Assembly (NCBI RefSeq): GCF_000003815.2
Contig: NC_049980.1
Span: 20,807,609-20,871,608 of the forward strand
Length of the DNA: 64,000 nt
Reading direction: 5' to 3'
Source: Branchiostoma floridae
Lineage: Eukaryota; Chordata; Leptocardii; Amphioxiformes; Branchiostomatidae
Every line of letters starts with the position of its first letter. Position 1 is the stretch's first letter. Of this stretch, positions 36,201 to 45,655 are shown in pieces. Under the pieces are notes generated by a model that did no database searches, was not told the origin of the DNA, and worked only from the letters and a program-made list of their open reading frames with translations. A program made the translations under genes and the position numbers.

Positions 36201-39200
36201 TCAGGCGCCACTACCCTGATAGAGCTCAGCGTGGAACATTGTATACGTGCTTTAGCACCGCTTTAGTCACAGGATAGGTCTGGAAACGTAAGTCACGGCC
36301 ATAAAGTAATGCCGTCGGCTCTACCGTTGCGTGGCTCAAGAAACAGGGAGAAAGCATCATAAAGTGTCATCGACCGAAAATAGATCTTCATTGCCATTTA
36401 CCTAATCCCAGCCGGTCGCCCCCTATCCCAGGGTTGCGGGAGGTCATGCCGCTCTTTAAATATTCCAGTTAACGTGCAAATCACGGCACGGACCGGCAGC
36501 TCGAGAGGCGTTTTTACTGCGAGCTTCAGAGATACAGGCATAAATAGTTCTGTCAGGAGTGGGTCGTGAGAGGCGGTGGGGTGCTTGTGCACACATTATA
36601 CCCACGGAGTGGAGGGAATTGTATCGTCTCAGTCAGACCTATGTTACAAGATAAACGTAGAGCCATCCCTTACATTTTCCAGCGGGCAGGAAAGAGGTCA
36701 ATAGCTGGGGAATGATTACCCGCCAACTCGACTGGCGGGAATCATGTGCCATTAGCCAGCTCAGCCGGTAGCCTGTACATAAAATTGGCATTAAAACGGC
36801 GTCTGCTGCGATTGTCGTGCTAAATCTAATCAATAAATGGTTTTGGATGTCTCCTCTCTCTCTCGTGGCCTCAGATGCCGAATGTTTCCCCTCTACCACC
36901 GCTCCCTCCTGAAAAAAAAGATGATATTCTACACGGAGGAAAATCACAATTAATCTGACAAATATTCCAGTAACAGCTGCGTTCATACACATGAGGGCAC
37001 TTTGTCTCACCAAGCCTACAACACGGTTTGACTTTTGCACACCGATCGGCACAATGATAAAAAGATCAATATGCAAATATCAATATCCTTTCTTTGCATG
37101 TTGAAAGGATTCTGTGCAGATACCGATATGATACATGTAGCGTCCTAATGAGCGAGATCCTGTCTGGAACAACTCAGTTGGTGCTTCGAAATCGATCTTC
37201 CATTTTGCCTTTTCCAATAATGTTATGTTTTGGTAACGTTATCTTTCTTGTTCCTTTCCAACCGTTGTAACCACTCCCTCCTCCTGAGTGAAATTTGTCC
37301 CCTGTGTTGCCGTGACCCAGCCCGTGTAGAACATAACCCTTTATATCTAGTGGCCGTGCGCTCATCCATGCCTGACAGGGGGGCCACTAAAAGCCATTGC
37401 CGCCAAATCATCGCAGTAATTTGCCCTGTGGTCCGGGGTGGCCTGACCTCCAACTGGAAAGGTTCGTTACCCAGACGGTGCGAGCGGACATTAGAGAACG
37501 AGGAAGTCGTTATGTTTCTTTGACCTTCAGGTTTTACCAGAAATGTTTTTCTCGGCTGAGGCGTCCCTGGGGTGACCTGAAACAGCGGCAGTGGTGAGGG
37601 GGACATGAAACAGAACGCCGTTACGGCATTCATGGGGAGGGCTCGTCATGTAACCTTCACGAAGTCAAGACAGTGTAATCTTTCATGCCAGGATTTAATA
37701 CAACAAAATCACTGATCAAATATCAGTTTTTCCAAGCATCTCCATAACGTTGGGTTGATGTACACTTGAACAAGTGATCAAACATTACTGCCCCCGTGCT
37801 CTATGATGAGCTAGTATCCCCCACGTAATCTTTATAACATTTGCGATTGTTGCGATCATGCGAAGATCATGTGAAGAAAAATACAAGCAAATCATTACTT
37901 TGATTCAATGTTCAACACGGTATCAAAAGGCTGCTACACCGTTTGTTTAAACTATATGTTTGTTTTAGAGATCGTCGAGGCTTAACTGTACTTTCAACTC
38001 TCTCTCCGTTTTCCCCACAGGTGTTCTGGTGGTGAACGTTACCTGGCGCAACAAGACGTACGTGGGAACCCTGCTGGACTGTAGCAAACATGACTGGGCT
38101 CCACCCAGGTGAGTTAGTTACCAGCATTCATCACGGAAGTTGTGCTTATCACTAATTGAGTTGTCACGTCTTGTATCATTGCTTTTTGAGATATTATAAA
38201 AGACATTCGAACATCACTGAAAACATAAATTACCGCCATTTCACGGCAAGGATAACGGAATTTTTTACCGCCAGCACAAATGTAGTTTTGGCATTTCTTT
38301 CCCCCAAAGCGCGATAAAAAAGGCTCACGTTCGTCCAAATCGTAAATCGTATAGAAGAGTTCAATTTAGTTATTGATTGGCCGGTGCCCAGGGTTTGGAC
38401 AGCAATCATGATGCGGAGGCTGGAGAATGCTGCATGGGTCTGTCAAGATAAGGTTCCCGCGCAGGCAAGGATCCTGGCCAAGTACAGAAAATCCGGGAAT
38501 CTAATTTCCCATCTCTAACGTTATAGCTGCGGCGTTGAGCTGACGTCGTTACAACGTGGGAGATCGGTGAACCGTGCAGAAGCTGGTTAATATGAGGGGA
38601 GAATGGCTGGTTATCATGCAGACCACGTCTGCAATGTAACCAAAGATTGTCTGTCACAAAGTGCCTTTTACTCATAAGTCGGATTTTCTCTTTATCACCA
38701 ACAAAGCGCTATAATTAAAGCGTTAAGGTATCTTGGCTACTTAAAATGCGATTAGTGTTACAGCGCTTCAAAACACACCGCGGAGTAATTCCGGCTGGTT
38801 GTGGCCGATCAGTAAATTATGGAAGGAAAGAACTTGCAGGTAGGATGAGAGATATTTGATTGGCCCTTAAGCAAGACGAATTCTATACCTAGTGATTTTC
38901 ACAGATGATCTTTCAGACGAAATAATACACGAGAAAAAAAACGACACGGAAAATCTTAAACGGATCTGTATGGAACTAGAATATAATCAACAACAGGGAA
39001 CTGACAACAAAGCGGTAAACAAAATATTAATGCAATAATGATCATCTTTTACTCAAGTCCATGCCCGAATGCTTATTGGAAGTTACAAAATAATACCATA
39101 CCTTAAGAGACAGTCAAACAAATAGTAATCATTGTTGTTGTTTGGTTTGAATTATTGTTATTGGGTCAAGTGTTCTGGAAATTTTGTTCTTCCCATGTCA

Positions 39201-42200
39201 TAATTTTCCCCCAAATTTGTTTCTCCAGGTTTAGCGAGTCTCCGACCAGTGATATGGAAACCAAACCGCCGCCGCCTCCTCCCGCCAAGGCTAGCCGGGG
39301 GAAGCGTGCCCGGAACAACAACGCGTCCGGCGAGGACATGAGCAACTTCACCGAGACGCGCTCCTCCATTCACAGCAAGCTGCGTAACAACAACGGGAAC
39401 GGCAGCAACGGCACGGGGAAGACTGGGCGGAAGGGGAACAACAAAACCCCCACAAGGGACGACGATGGGAAGCCTGACACACCGCCGGGGACAAAACGTA
39501 AGGCAAAGTCGTCTACAGACGGCGAATCCGTGTCAAGCACGGACGAAGTCAAGCCTGCAAAGCGAATGAGGGCAAATTCGCGAAGTACCCCCACCCCACA
39601 AGGCGAGGGGCCTGCACCTGCCCTGATAGAGTGTCCTCACGTGAACTGTAACAAAAAGTACAAACACATCAACGGCTTGAGATATCATCAAGCGCACGCT
39701 CATCTGGAAGACACAAAGGCGGCACCTGAAAACCGCAAAGAGAACACAACAACTGCCACGGCTCCATCCGCTCTGAGCTCTTTGATTAAAGAAGAGAAAC
39801 TCTTGCAGCAGTGTATGGTAGCCATTCCAGATAAACTCAGAGAACTGGCCGACAGAGAGCGGCAGAACCTAGGGTCGGCTGATCTGGCGAAGAGGGAAGA
39901 CGAGATGCCCAACAAAGTCTTGGACAGTTTAGAAAAGCTCGATAGCCTAAAGAGGAAAGAGCAAGATAACATACAGCTGAAGGAATCGGAGAGCTTGTTG
40001 AAGATCAAGGCTGAAGCAGCCAGTGAGTACGACTTTCCAGGAGTTAGTTTTCCTACTGAGAAGCCAACAGCTAAAACTGCTGCTTCCTCGGGGAAGGGGA
40101 AATTTGACTTCTTTGCCAGAGGAAGAGGTCCTCGCAGCCAGGGCAGAAGTAACTCCGGTGGACAGGATGGGCGGGAGAAGTCCAAGATGGACCAGCATCA
40201 CGGCGTGCAAAACGGCTTTCAGCACGGAGTAGACGCGTTATCGTTTATCGGAGCGCATTCTGCTCGCCCCGGAGCGATTCTCAATAGACATTCGGATCCA
40301 AGAGGGATTCCAAGTGCGAATTTAAATTCTATGGACGGGAAAGATGCCTCCAGCGTGGGGTCACCAACTGCACCCCCAAATGTCAACGTGTTTCAGCTTC
40401 CCCAGCAGCAGCAACTCATGGCACAGCAAACGTCCGTGATTCAGAGCACCACAGCTCACGCGGAAAGAGATGTTACCGGGTTTGCGGAGAAATCCAAGAT
40501 AGGAAGCGACAAAGAAAAATCAAAGAAATCGCCTGGTAGCGGGGGGTCGTCTAAGAACGAGAGAACCACCGGGAAGAGTAAAGCGGCGAGGCCTATCGCT
40601 CCTGCGCCAGCCGTCCCACACCTGATAGCGATCCCATCATTCTCCTCTTCAAACGTGGCCGCTTCTGGGATACAAGCCATCTCCACAACACCCAAAACAC
40701 CTTCCACGGCGCTGAAACCTATCCAGCCCAAACCAACAATCATGGGAGAACCACCGCCTCAAACCATATCTGTTCCCAGCTTTAAGGAGAAGAAACACAA
40801 GCAGAAAAAACGAAGTAAGGATAAGAATAAAGACAAGGAGAAAGACAGAGTTTCAAAGGAGTTAAAGAGCAAAGAGGACACGAAAGGACCAAAAGCAAGT
40901 GATGTTCCCTGTAATTTATCAATAGAGCACGCCGAGGAAAAGTCGTCTATTAAAAGTAGTCATAACATCGCTCCCCAAAAGGTGGACAAATTTGGTCTCC
41001 CCCTGTCGAACTCTCCAAACGGCCACACCACGTTAACTGACGTCATAAGTTCCGTTTTGTTACGTGATGCTCAAGGCAGTAACATCCCCTCCACTGTAAG
41101 GACGTTTGACAATAATAAGTTCTCTTATTCATCTAGCGGCGCAACGCCCAATCAGACGCCGCTTGTACAACAACTTGAGGCATCGCGGTCAGAAAGTGGC
41201 AGTCCTGCCTACTCGGACATATCTGATGAGGGAAATGATCCAAACAAATCCGGTGGGAGATCGAGGAGCTCTCGTCGAGTAGAAGATAGGGAGCCTGCCA
41301 ATCAAACATCCATCAAGACCGACGATGATGGTGAAATGTCTTCAGGTTTTCAGTCTCATTACGCCTCCATCAGAGCATCTCATACGGCAACAAGTGCCAC
41401 TGCCTCCTTACACAATCCGCTTAAAAGAGAATCCGATGGTAGTACCGATACAGACATGCATTCAAGAACACAAGAGCCAGACCACAAAAAATCACGACCG
41501 AGTTCAGCGTCCTCCCGAGAGTCCACAACACCACCTGATAAGCAGGAGAAGCTACGGCAGTCTCCTCAGCAGCAGCAGCGACAATCACAGCATCCGGGCT
41601 ATGCACAGTATCCTCATTATCAGTACCTCGCCTACCACGGGTACCGCATCGATCCGGCCTATCATAATTACCTGACGGCTGCCGACCCGCAGTACAGGCA
41701 ACAATATGAAAAACTCATGGAAGAACAACAATCAAGATTCAGGTCTGACCAAGACCGGAAGGTAAAAGATAACGGGAAAGAGAACTCGGAAGGGTCGAAG
41801 GGTAGTTCTGACTTCCGTGGTGAAGAGAAGGGTGTGGAGGGGAAGGACTCTGACCAAATGGACGCCTCCAATCCGCCTCAACTCGAGCCCATTAAAGACA
41901 CCAGAGCCAAGGAGGACTCAAAAGATGGAGAATCTTCCCCGGCTAGCAGCTCTTCTTCTTATCCCTCCCAGCCGCCCCCGCTGAAACGGGCTGATGACAC
42001 GGACAATCTGAAAGCCAAGCAGAGTGAGAATCACCAGATCATGAGAGAGAGCATTGCGTTAAAGGCACAACTAGAGTCAGGCCCACGTAGGACGCCATCT
42101 TCATCCTCATCATCATCATCATCACAAGGTAATCATGTCAAACGTCATGTTGAATGAAGTAGCATTTGTGGAACACACTTTTAGAACCGTATGCAGATCT

Positions 42201-44510
42201 TTAAAGTTTCATTTTTGTTTGTTTGAAGTGTGTCTACTTGTTTGTGCCCCTTTCTCTGTACAGCAGCGATGGGCTTCGATCCCAGGATCCTGTACGCTCA
42301 GCAGCAGGAGGAGATGCGGCAGTACTACCTGTACCAGCAGCGGGTGGCCGAACAGCACAAAATGGAGGACGAGCGGCGGCGGCAGATCAAAGCTGAACAC
42401 TCACAGAACAGACTCGATCCACAGCCGCGGCAGAATCACAGTCCACGGACCGACCAGAAGCAGCGGCATTCTGACGGCGGAGGCAGTCGCAAAGAGACGG
42501 AGAAACAACATTCCGCTAAACTGAAGGAACCCAGTTCGGGACAGAGTAGCAGATCATCAACGCCGAACAAGAAAAGTCCCGGGTTATTGTCCAAGGAAGA
42601 TTCAAAGGAATCTGAGCAGTCGGCCAAACATCTTGAACGTCGTCTGAAGGAAGGTCGGGATTCGAATGACAGGAAAAGCCAAGATGGTAGAAGAGACAGT
42701 TCGTCCTCTTCACGCCAAGTTCCTTACCCATACATGTCGCAGTATTCCTACGTGCACCCATATGCTGCTATGCACCTGGACCCGGCCTACAGAGGAATGT
42801 ACCCCATAGGCTATGCAGGTGCTCCGTATGTCCATCCACAGTTCCGGTACCAAGGAGACCCGGCAGGTTCACCACAACAAGTCCTCGGCTCGTCATACAA
42901 AGGTCAGTCTGCCGCCGCGCACGACCGGCCTCCCACCATGTCCCCTGCCCCAGGGAAGGGCACAGACTCGCCTGACAAACAGGCCCCACCGAAGAAGACG
43001 CACACCATTTCACACTACCCCCAGCAGCCTTCCCCCAGAAAGGAGAAGGAAGAGCCTGCCGCCAAGCAGAAGTCGCCTCCGTCACCGGCACCGAAGGAAA
43101 GTTCCACGGAGAAACCCGCAGCTGAGTCCGGGGAGAAAGCCGACCGTAAGGGGACCACTCCTCAGCATCACGTGCACACCCACCACCACACACACATCGG
43201 CGTGGGCTTCCCTGTTGTTGGACAATATGACCCTTATAATGGTGAGTATAGACATTTGATGTAGGAGCTGGTCTGTGCATCCAGTCAGATGCACATATTA
43301 ATTGTATTTATGATTGTAAAGTTCAAAGTCTATAATTCCCCATTTTGCGTTTGTGGGAGATGGCGAAATTGATAAGATAAAGGAAGTTCATACGTCAGAA
43401 TCTAGTACCACTTTAAAACTGGTGGTTGCCGTAGAGAATATTAAGACTGAAAACAGACGTCTCATTCAACAGGCGTGGGCAGCACGAGTAGAATCATACC
43501 ATTATCGATGATGTAATTAATGGCCGTGGTGTAACTGGCGATGATTCACGTTCACTGCATACCGACTACAGATCATAGCCAAATGGATAGTACCTGATGG
43601 TTTTTCTAAAATTTGTGGAGTACCACACAATCGTTAAGTGTCATATCATATGCAATAGATTCATCAGTGATTAAATTTGCTCATTAGATATACAAAAAAT
43701 ATTTGACATCTTTCTCTGTTTCGCACTGCCATTGCACTGTCAGTCAGTCATGAAACGTTACGCTTCGCCTCAATAGAGGAGCAGCCGCTTTACCATCTTT
43801 ACTTTATCTTTACGACTGAATCATAAGCAGCATGATCTTATCGCTGGGTGTGGGCTATCTTTCATCTGCAATGTCCCATGCACGCGGCATTTGCGTACCG
43901 CACAGATATCTATAAAACGTTATGACTTATAGACCTAACCATTGCCTTCATCTTTCAGCAGCGGTTCTTTCTGGTCAGCAATCGCCAGGCGTGGTTCATT
44001 CCCCGATTGCATCCTTTACACCACGCCGGTATGTGAACTGTGCTCTATCTTGTTGCTATGGGTGATCAGTTTTAGGGCAATGGTCTGGTCTGAAGATATC
44101 AAATATCATGCGTCAATGCGCGAATGCCCATATAACAATGTTTACAACGATGTTACCAATTCGTTCTTCTTTAATGTTACCTTCTACGACCAAATCCACA
44201 GTGTGCATTATTTTATGTAGCACAGAAGTTATGCAGTCGCTTTGCTTCTGATGGGGAGACATTCCTTTTGCAAGGCTGCATCCAATGGGTATAATGTTAT
44301 TACCGCATCTCATCCTCCGCGACGACCGAAAACTGAATCTTCGTTGATTAGATTACATGTTAGTGTGAGGTGACCTCGCCTGAGTAAAGGCTGATCCCAT
44401 TACTAAATGATAGGGGAAATTATCGATTTTTCCATTTTCTGCATCCTCTGCCTCCCTGCAGTCATACGGAGTTGACCTTCTTGTTATTTGTACCTCCTTA
44501 CAGAGAGTAG
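14550..44510 (+). CDS. ZNF608/ZNF609 (scribbler/brakeless) family protein, whole gene
   Basis: Seven coding exons join in phase to 5013 nt (1670 residues), slightly longer than vertebrate ZNF609 and ZNF608 (about 1400-1500). Family members are nuclear transcription co-regulators. Mammalian ZFP609 works with the cohesin loader NIPBL and with Integrator, and fly scribbler/brakeless is a co-repressor. Visible landmarks, in order: an acidic N-terminus ([20 protein letters not shown], near residue 13); a proline run; the family hallmark [20 protein letters not shown] then [11 protein letters not shown] (about 324-354); a basic and Ser-rich region; one C2H2 finger (residues 488-511); [10 protein letters not shown]; Tyr-rich [20 protein letters not shown]; a second Tyr-rich block; and [14 protein letters not shown] before the end SFTPRRE. 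Introns measure 9857, 12644, 1120, 135, 717 and 475 bases. A single amphioxus-type orthologue would represent both vertebrate paralogues (inference). Family assignment is very secure; the last exon is less so. Confidence 0.95.
16474..16487. repeat. Poly-G tract, 14 bases
   Basis: An uninterrupted run of 14 G in intron 1. Likely length-variable between haplotypes. Confidence 0.9.
18819..18855. repeat. Poly-C (14) followed by (CA)n
   Basis: 14 C at 18819-18832, then CACCC and an (AC)n run to 18855. Simple-sequence DNA. Confidence 0.95.
19083..19097. repeat. Poly-G tract, 15 bases
   Basis: An uninterrupted run of 15 G in intron 1, about 250 bases from the poly-C/CA tract of opposite polarity. 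The pair could fold or recombine. Confidence 0.9.
19604..19637. repeat. Relic of a dispersed repeat (GTAAACTAAYTAG family)
   Basis: The sequence GTAAACTAATTAGAAAGG followed by TACCCAGGCTGGTAGC resembles the words at 54699-54729 and both arms of the foldback at 63363-63483. Probably a decayed end of a non-autonomous transposon. Confidence 0.5.
25106..25376 (+). CDS. ZNF608/609 coding exon 2
   Basis: Begins in phase 0 after TTTCTCAATAG and ends GACGGAG|GTACGTG in phase 1. It encodes [20 protein letters not shown], a nine-proline run, a Ser/Pro-rich linker, and then the conserved [20 protein letters not shown] followed by [17 protein letters not shown], which leads into the hallmark block in the next exon. 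Family members share this [16 protein letters not shown] segment (recall). Confidence 0.95.
25836..25853. repeat. Poly-C tract, 18 bases
   Basis: An uninterrupted run of 18 C, the longest homopolymer noticed in the window, about 460 bases into intron 2. Confidence 0.9.
27985..28182 (+). mobile_element. tRNA-derived SINE
   Basis: A head with RNA polymerase III promoter boxes (box A-like GCGGCGCAATCGGCAGC, 28000-28016; box B-like GTTCAAACCCC, 28047-28057) is followed by a core reading CTTGTGCCCTTGGGAAAGG and CACTTTACACGACTTTCC (28072-28109), which resembles CORE-type SINE centres. The 3' part ends in GGCTAAATGC near 28181. The head has substitutions relative to a functional tRNA and continues directly into the core, so it is not a tRNA gene. 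Boundaries are approximate; no target site duplication was established. Confidence 0.75.
31894..31915. repeat. 22-bp perfect palindrome
   Basis: GTGATATTTTA followed by its exact reverse complement TAAAATATCAC, with no spacer. AT-rich, in intron 2. Function unknown. Confidence 0.9.
33868..33951. repeat. 84-base foldback with 32-base perfect arms
   Basis: Arm 33868-33899 (starting TTTTCACCATGTAGTGCAGC) is perfectly complementary to arm 33920-33951. The 20-base centre is itself built around the 12-base palindrome GCTGAATTCAGC (33904-33915) with the same axis of symmetry, so the whole stretch folds with only a 4-base internal bubble. It lies in intron 2. It could be a young foldback or MITE end-to-end product, or a hairpin-RNA source. 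Confidence 0.9.
33952..33969. repeat. 18-bp palindrome abutting the foldback
   Basis: ATTGGAGTTAACTCCAAT is a perfect palindrome starting directly after the right arm of the foldback, so two independent axes of symmetry sit side by side. Confidence 0.9.
38021..38108 (+). CDS. ZNF608/609 coding exon 3 (hallmark block)
   Basis: 88 bases between TTTTCCCCACAG and CCCAG|GTGAGT. With the G carried from the previous exon it encodes [20 protein letters not shown] then [10 protein letters not shown], the most conserved stretch of the ZNF608/609/scribbler family. Enters in phase 1 and leaves in phase 2. Too short to stand out as an open frame; found by homology to the family signature. Confidence 0.97.
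38109..39228. other. Intron 3 of ZNF608/609
   Basis: 1120 bases, GTGAGT to TTTGTTTCTCCAG. No feature recognised inside. Confidence 0.9.
39229..42128 (+). CDS. ZNF608/609 coding exon 4 (large exon with the C2H2 finger)
   Basis: 2900 bases. It begins [12 protein letters not shown] directly after the WAPPR of exon 3. Then come a basic Asn/Gly-rich stretch, the single C2H2 finger [20 protein letters not shown] continuing AHAH (from 39632), Lys/Glu-rich probable coiled or disordered segments, [21 protein letters not shown], and a Tyr-rich block ([20 protein letters not shown]) followed by [15 protein letters not shown]. The exon ends with [18 protein letters not shown] and a nine-residue serine tract. 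The family rarely shows more than this one finger, so DNA binding is doubtful and a co-regulator role is more likely. Donor CAAG|GTAATC, phase 1. Confidence 0.96.
39632..39705 (+). other. C2H2 zinc finger coding segment
   Basis: Cys-x4-Cys (CPHVNC), then Tyr, Leu and two His in the order [18 protein letters not shown]. Spacing fits a C2H2 finger with a slightly long Cys pair, as in ZNF608/609 and scribbler. Confidence 0.9.
42098..42124 (+). repeat. Coding (TCA)n microsatellite, serine tract
   Basis: TCT TCA TCC followed by six TCA codons, nine serines in all, ending four bases before the exon 4 donor. Length variation would change the protein and the exonic context of the donor. Confidence 0.95.
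42264..43241 (+). CDS. ZNF608/609 coding exon 5
   Basis: Preceded by TTTCTCTGTACAG. The next three bases are again CAG, so the acceptor is a tandem NAGNAG and the exon can start at 42264 or 42267 (one alanine more or less). It encodes [20 protein letters not shown] and a charged disordered stretch. Next come a second Tyr-rich block ([19 protein letters not shown] then [20 protein letters not shown]), Pro/Lys-rich linkers and the His-rich [19 protein letters not shown] before YDPYN. Donor AATG|GTGAGT, phase 1. An ATG-initiated frame starting upstream at 42230 is intronic and not a separate gene. Confidence 0.95.
43959..44028 (+). CDS. ZNF608/609 coding exon 6
   Basis: 70 bases after CATCTTTCAG; again followed by CAG, so a second NAGNAG acceptor (43959 or 43962). 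With the carried G it encodes [20 protein letters not shown] then TPR and leaves CG for the next exon (donor CCG|GTATGTG, phase 2). AAVLSGQQ aligns with the A-A-L-V-A-S-Q-Q type segment I recall after the QYDP motif in vertebrate ZNF608. Confidence 0.85.
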
Positions 44511-45377
44511 AGCGTGAGGAGAGTTCAACATCACCCCGGTACCTTCAGCCTCAGAAGCAGTGGAGACACATCGGAATGCAGATCACATTGCAAGCACCAT
44601 TTGATAACATCGACTCCAGTCTCTGTATGCATGACCTGACCGCACTGCATGGAAGATGCTCTTATTTCTCGCCACACCGCTCGACCATGTGTGGAGAGAA
44701 TTCAGAATCGCTGGCCACGGAGGGAGTCAAGTAGCTAGTATAAGGCGACTAAAAGCAGCGATAGAAAAAGTAAACTCCGCGCTATAAGCAATGATGTGAA
44801 AACCCCTGCGACGTGTGATAACCTTGGCTGCCTCGCCAAGGACGCGGTTGGCTCCAGTATATATCCAGCCGAACACTTGTCGCTGATGTTGTCAACCTAA
44901 ATGTCACAGATTATACAGCTTTATCCACCTCTGCTCTGGTGACACTTTTCTGTCTCTCGGCAGTAAATATTCATTTATTGTGTCAGCATAATTAGACAGT
45001 TGAGTGGAAATGTAAAATGTAATGGGTATTGAGTCCATATAGTGCCATGTGACGTTTTATTACAACTCAGTTTTACGGTCATGCAGCATTTTGGTTTCAG
45101 TCTAAAATGCTTACCACGATGTAAATGAGAACGTTGCTGTTCGATTAATCAGATTTACGACGGATGCCTACCCGTAGTGATGTATATGAATACTCAGAAC
45201 TGTGTACGAAACAAGTCGGAAGAAGTAGCACAAGAGAACATAGCGAAGACTACATACCTGTTAGAAATGCCCTGTAAATTATCAAACTCTAATGTGCATG
45301 TTTGTGCTGTGTTGCTTGAAAGGGTATTGGCTGACTGCTGTGCAGTTAGGTTCCGTCTTGTTTATGTATGTATGTAC

Positions 45378-45408
<31 letters not shown>

Positions 45409-45655
45409 TTCGCAGATGTTACTTGCGTCATCACCTACCGCTCAGACTGCAGTGAATGTAGAAGTGATCGCTACCTGTGGCGCTACTATATGACAAACCT
45501 GCCGAAACCCTCGCACTCCCGTCCAATATGTCCGTGGCGTTTGTTGGCAGCAAAATTAGAAACATTGTCTCCTTGTAGAAGCAATGTATCATAGGAGTTG
45601 CATTGGAGTGTTGCATGGAGGTTCGACATAATAAATTAGTTTTATGTAACATCTT
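44504..45655 (+). CDS. ZNF608/609 terminal exon: seven coding bases (to 44510), then 3' UTR
   Basis: Acceptor TACCTCCTTACAG, then A-GAG-TAG, so the protein ends TPRRE. A C-terminal RRE is what I remember for the vertebrate family, and CAG is the strongest of three overlapping AGs. Using the next AG (exon start 44506) instead opens a different frame of about 76 codons to 44736. The 3' UTR would run about 1.15 kb to the poly(A) site after 45630 and contains a (TATG)n tract. The exact stop is the least certain part of the model. Confidence 0.65.
45362..45404. repeat. (TATG)n microsatellite in the predicted 3' UTR
   Basis: About ten TATG units with one TACG variant. Confidence 0.95.
45630..45635 (+). 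terminator. Candidate poly(A) signal of ZNF608/609
   Basis: First AATAAA noticed after the stop codon. It is followed about 20-30 bases later by a GT-rich stretch (GTGTTTTGTGTGTAATGG), the usual downstream element. A further AATAAA lies near 45946. Confidence 0.55.

Larger units (their letters stand above)
25377..38020. other. Intron 2 of ZNF608/609
   Basis: 12644 bases, GTACGTG to TTTTCCCCACAG. It holds an 18-base poly-C run, a SINE at 27985-28182, a palindrome at 31894-31915 and the long foldback at 33868-33969. No nested gene is supported; frames such as 35349-35849 (+) and 36639-37076 (-) show no domain. Parts at 26550-27700, 29050-29850 and 34890-35120 have balanced composition and could be conserved non-coding DNA, which cannot be judged without alignment. 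Confidence 0.85.

Noticed and set aside
36639-37076. 145-codon open frame on the - strand in intron 2
   Set aside because: No family resemblance and no supporting signals.
39155-39228. Coding start [10 protein letters not shown] before exon 4
   Set aside because: It is intron 3 sequence including the pyrimidine tract and acceptor. The protein continues from WAPPR in exon 3 into [10 protein letters not shown].
42230-42263. ATG-initiated start of a separate gene before exon 5
   Set aside because: The bases are the 3' end of the 135-base intron; exon 5 joins exon 4 in phase.
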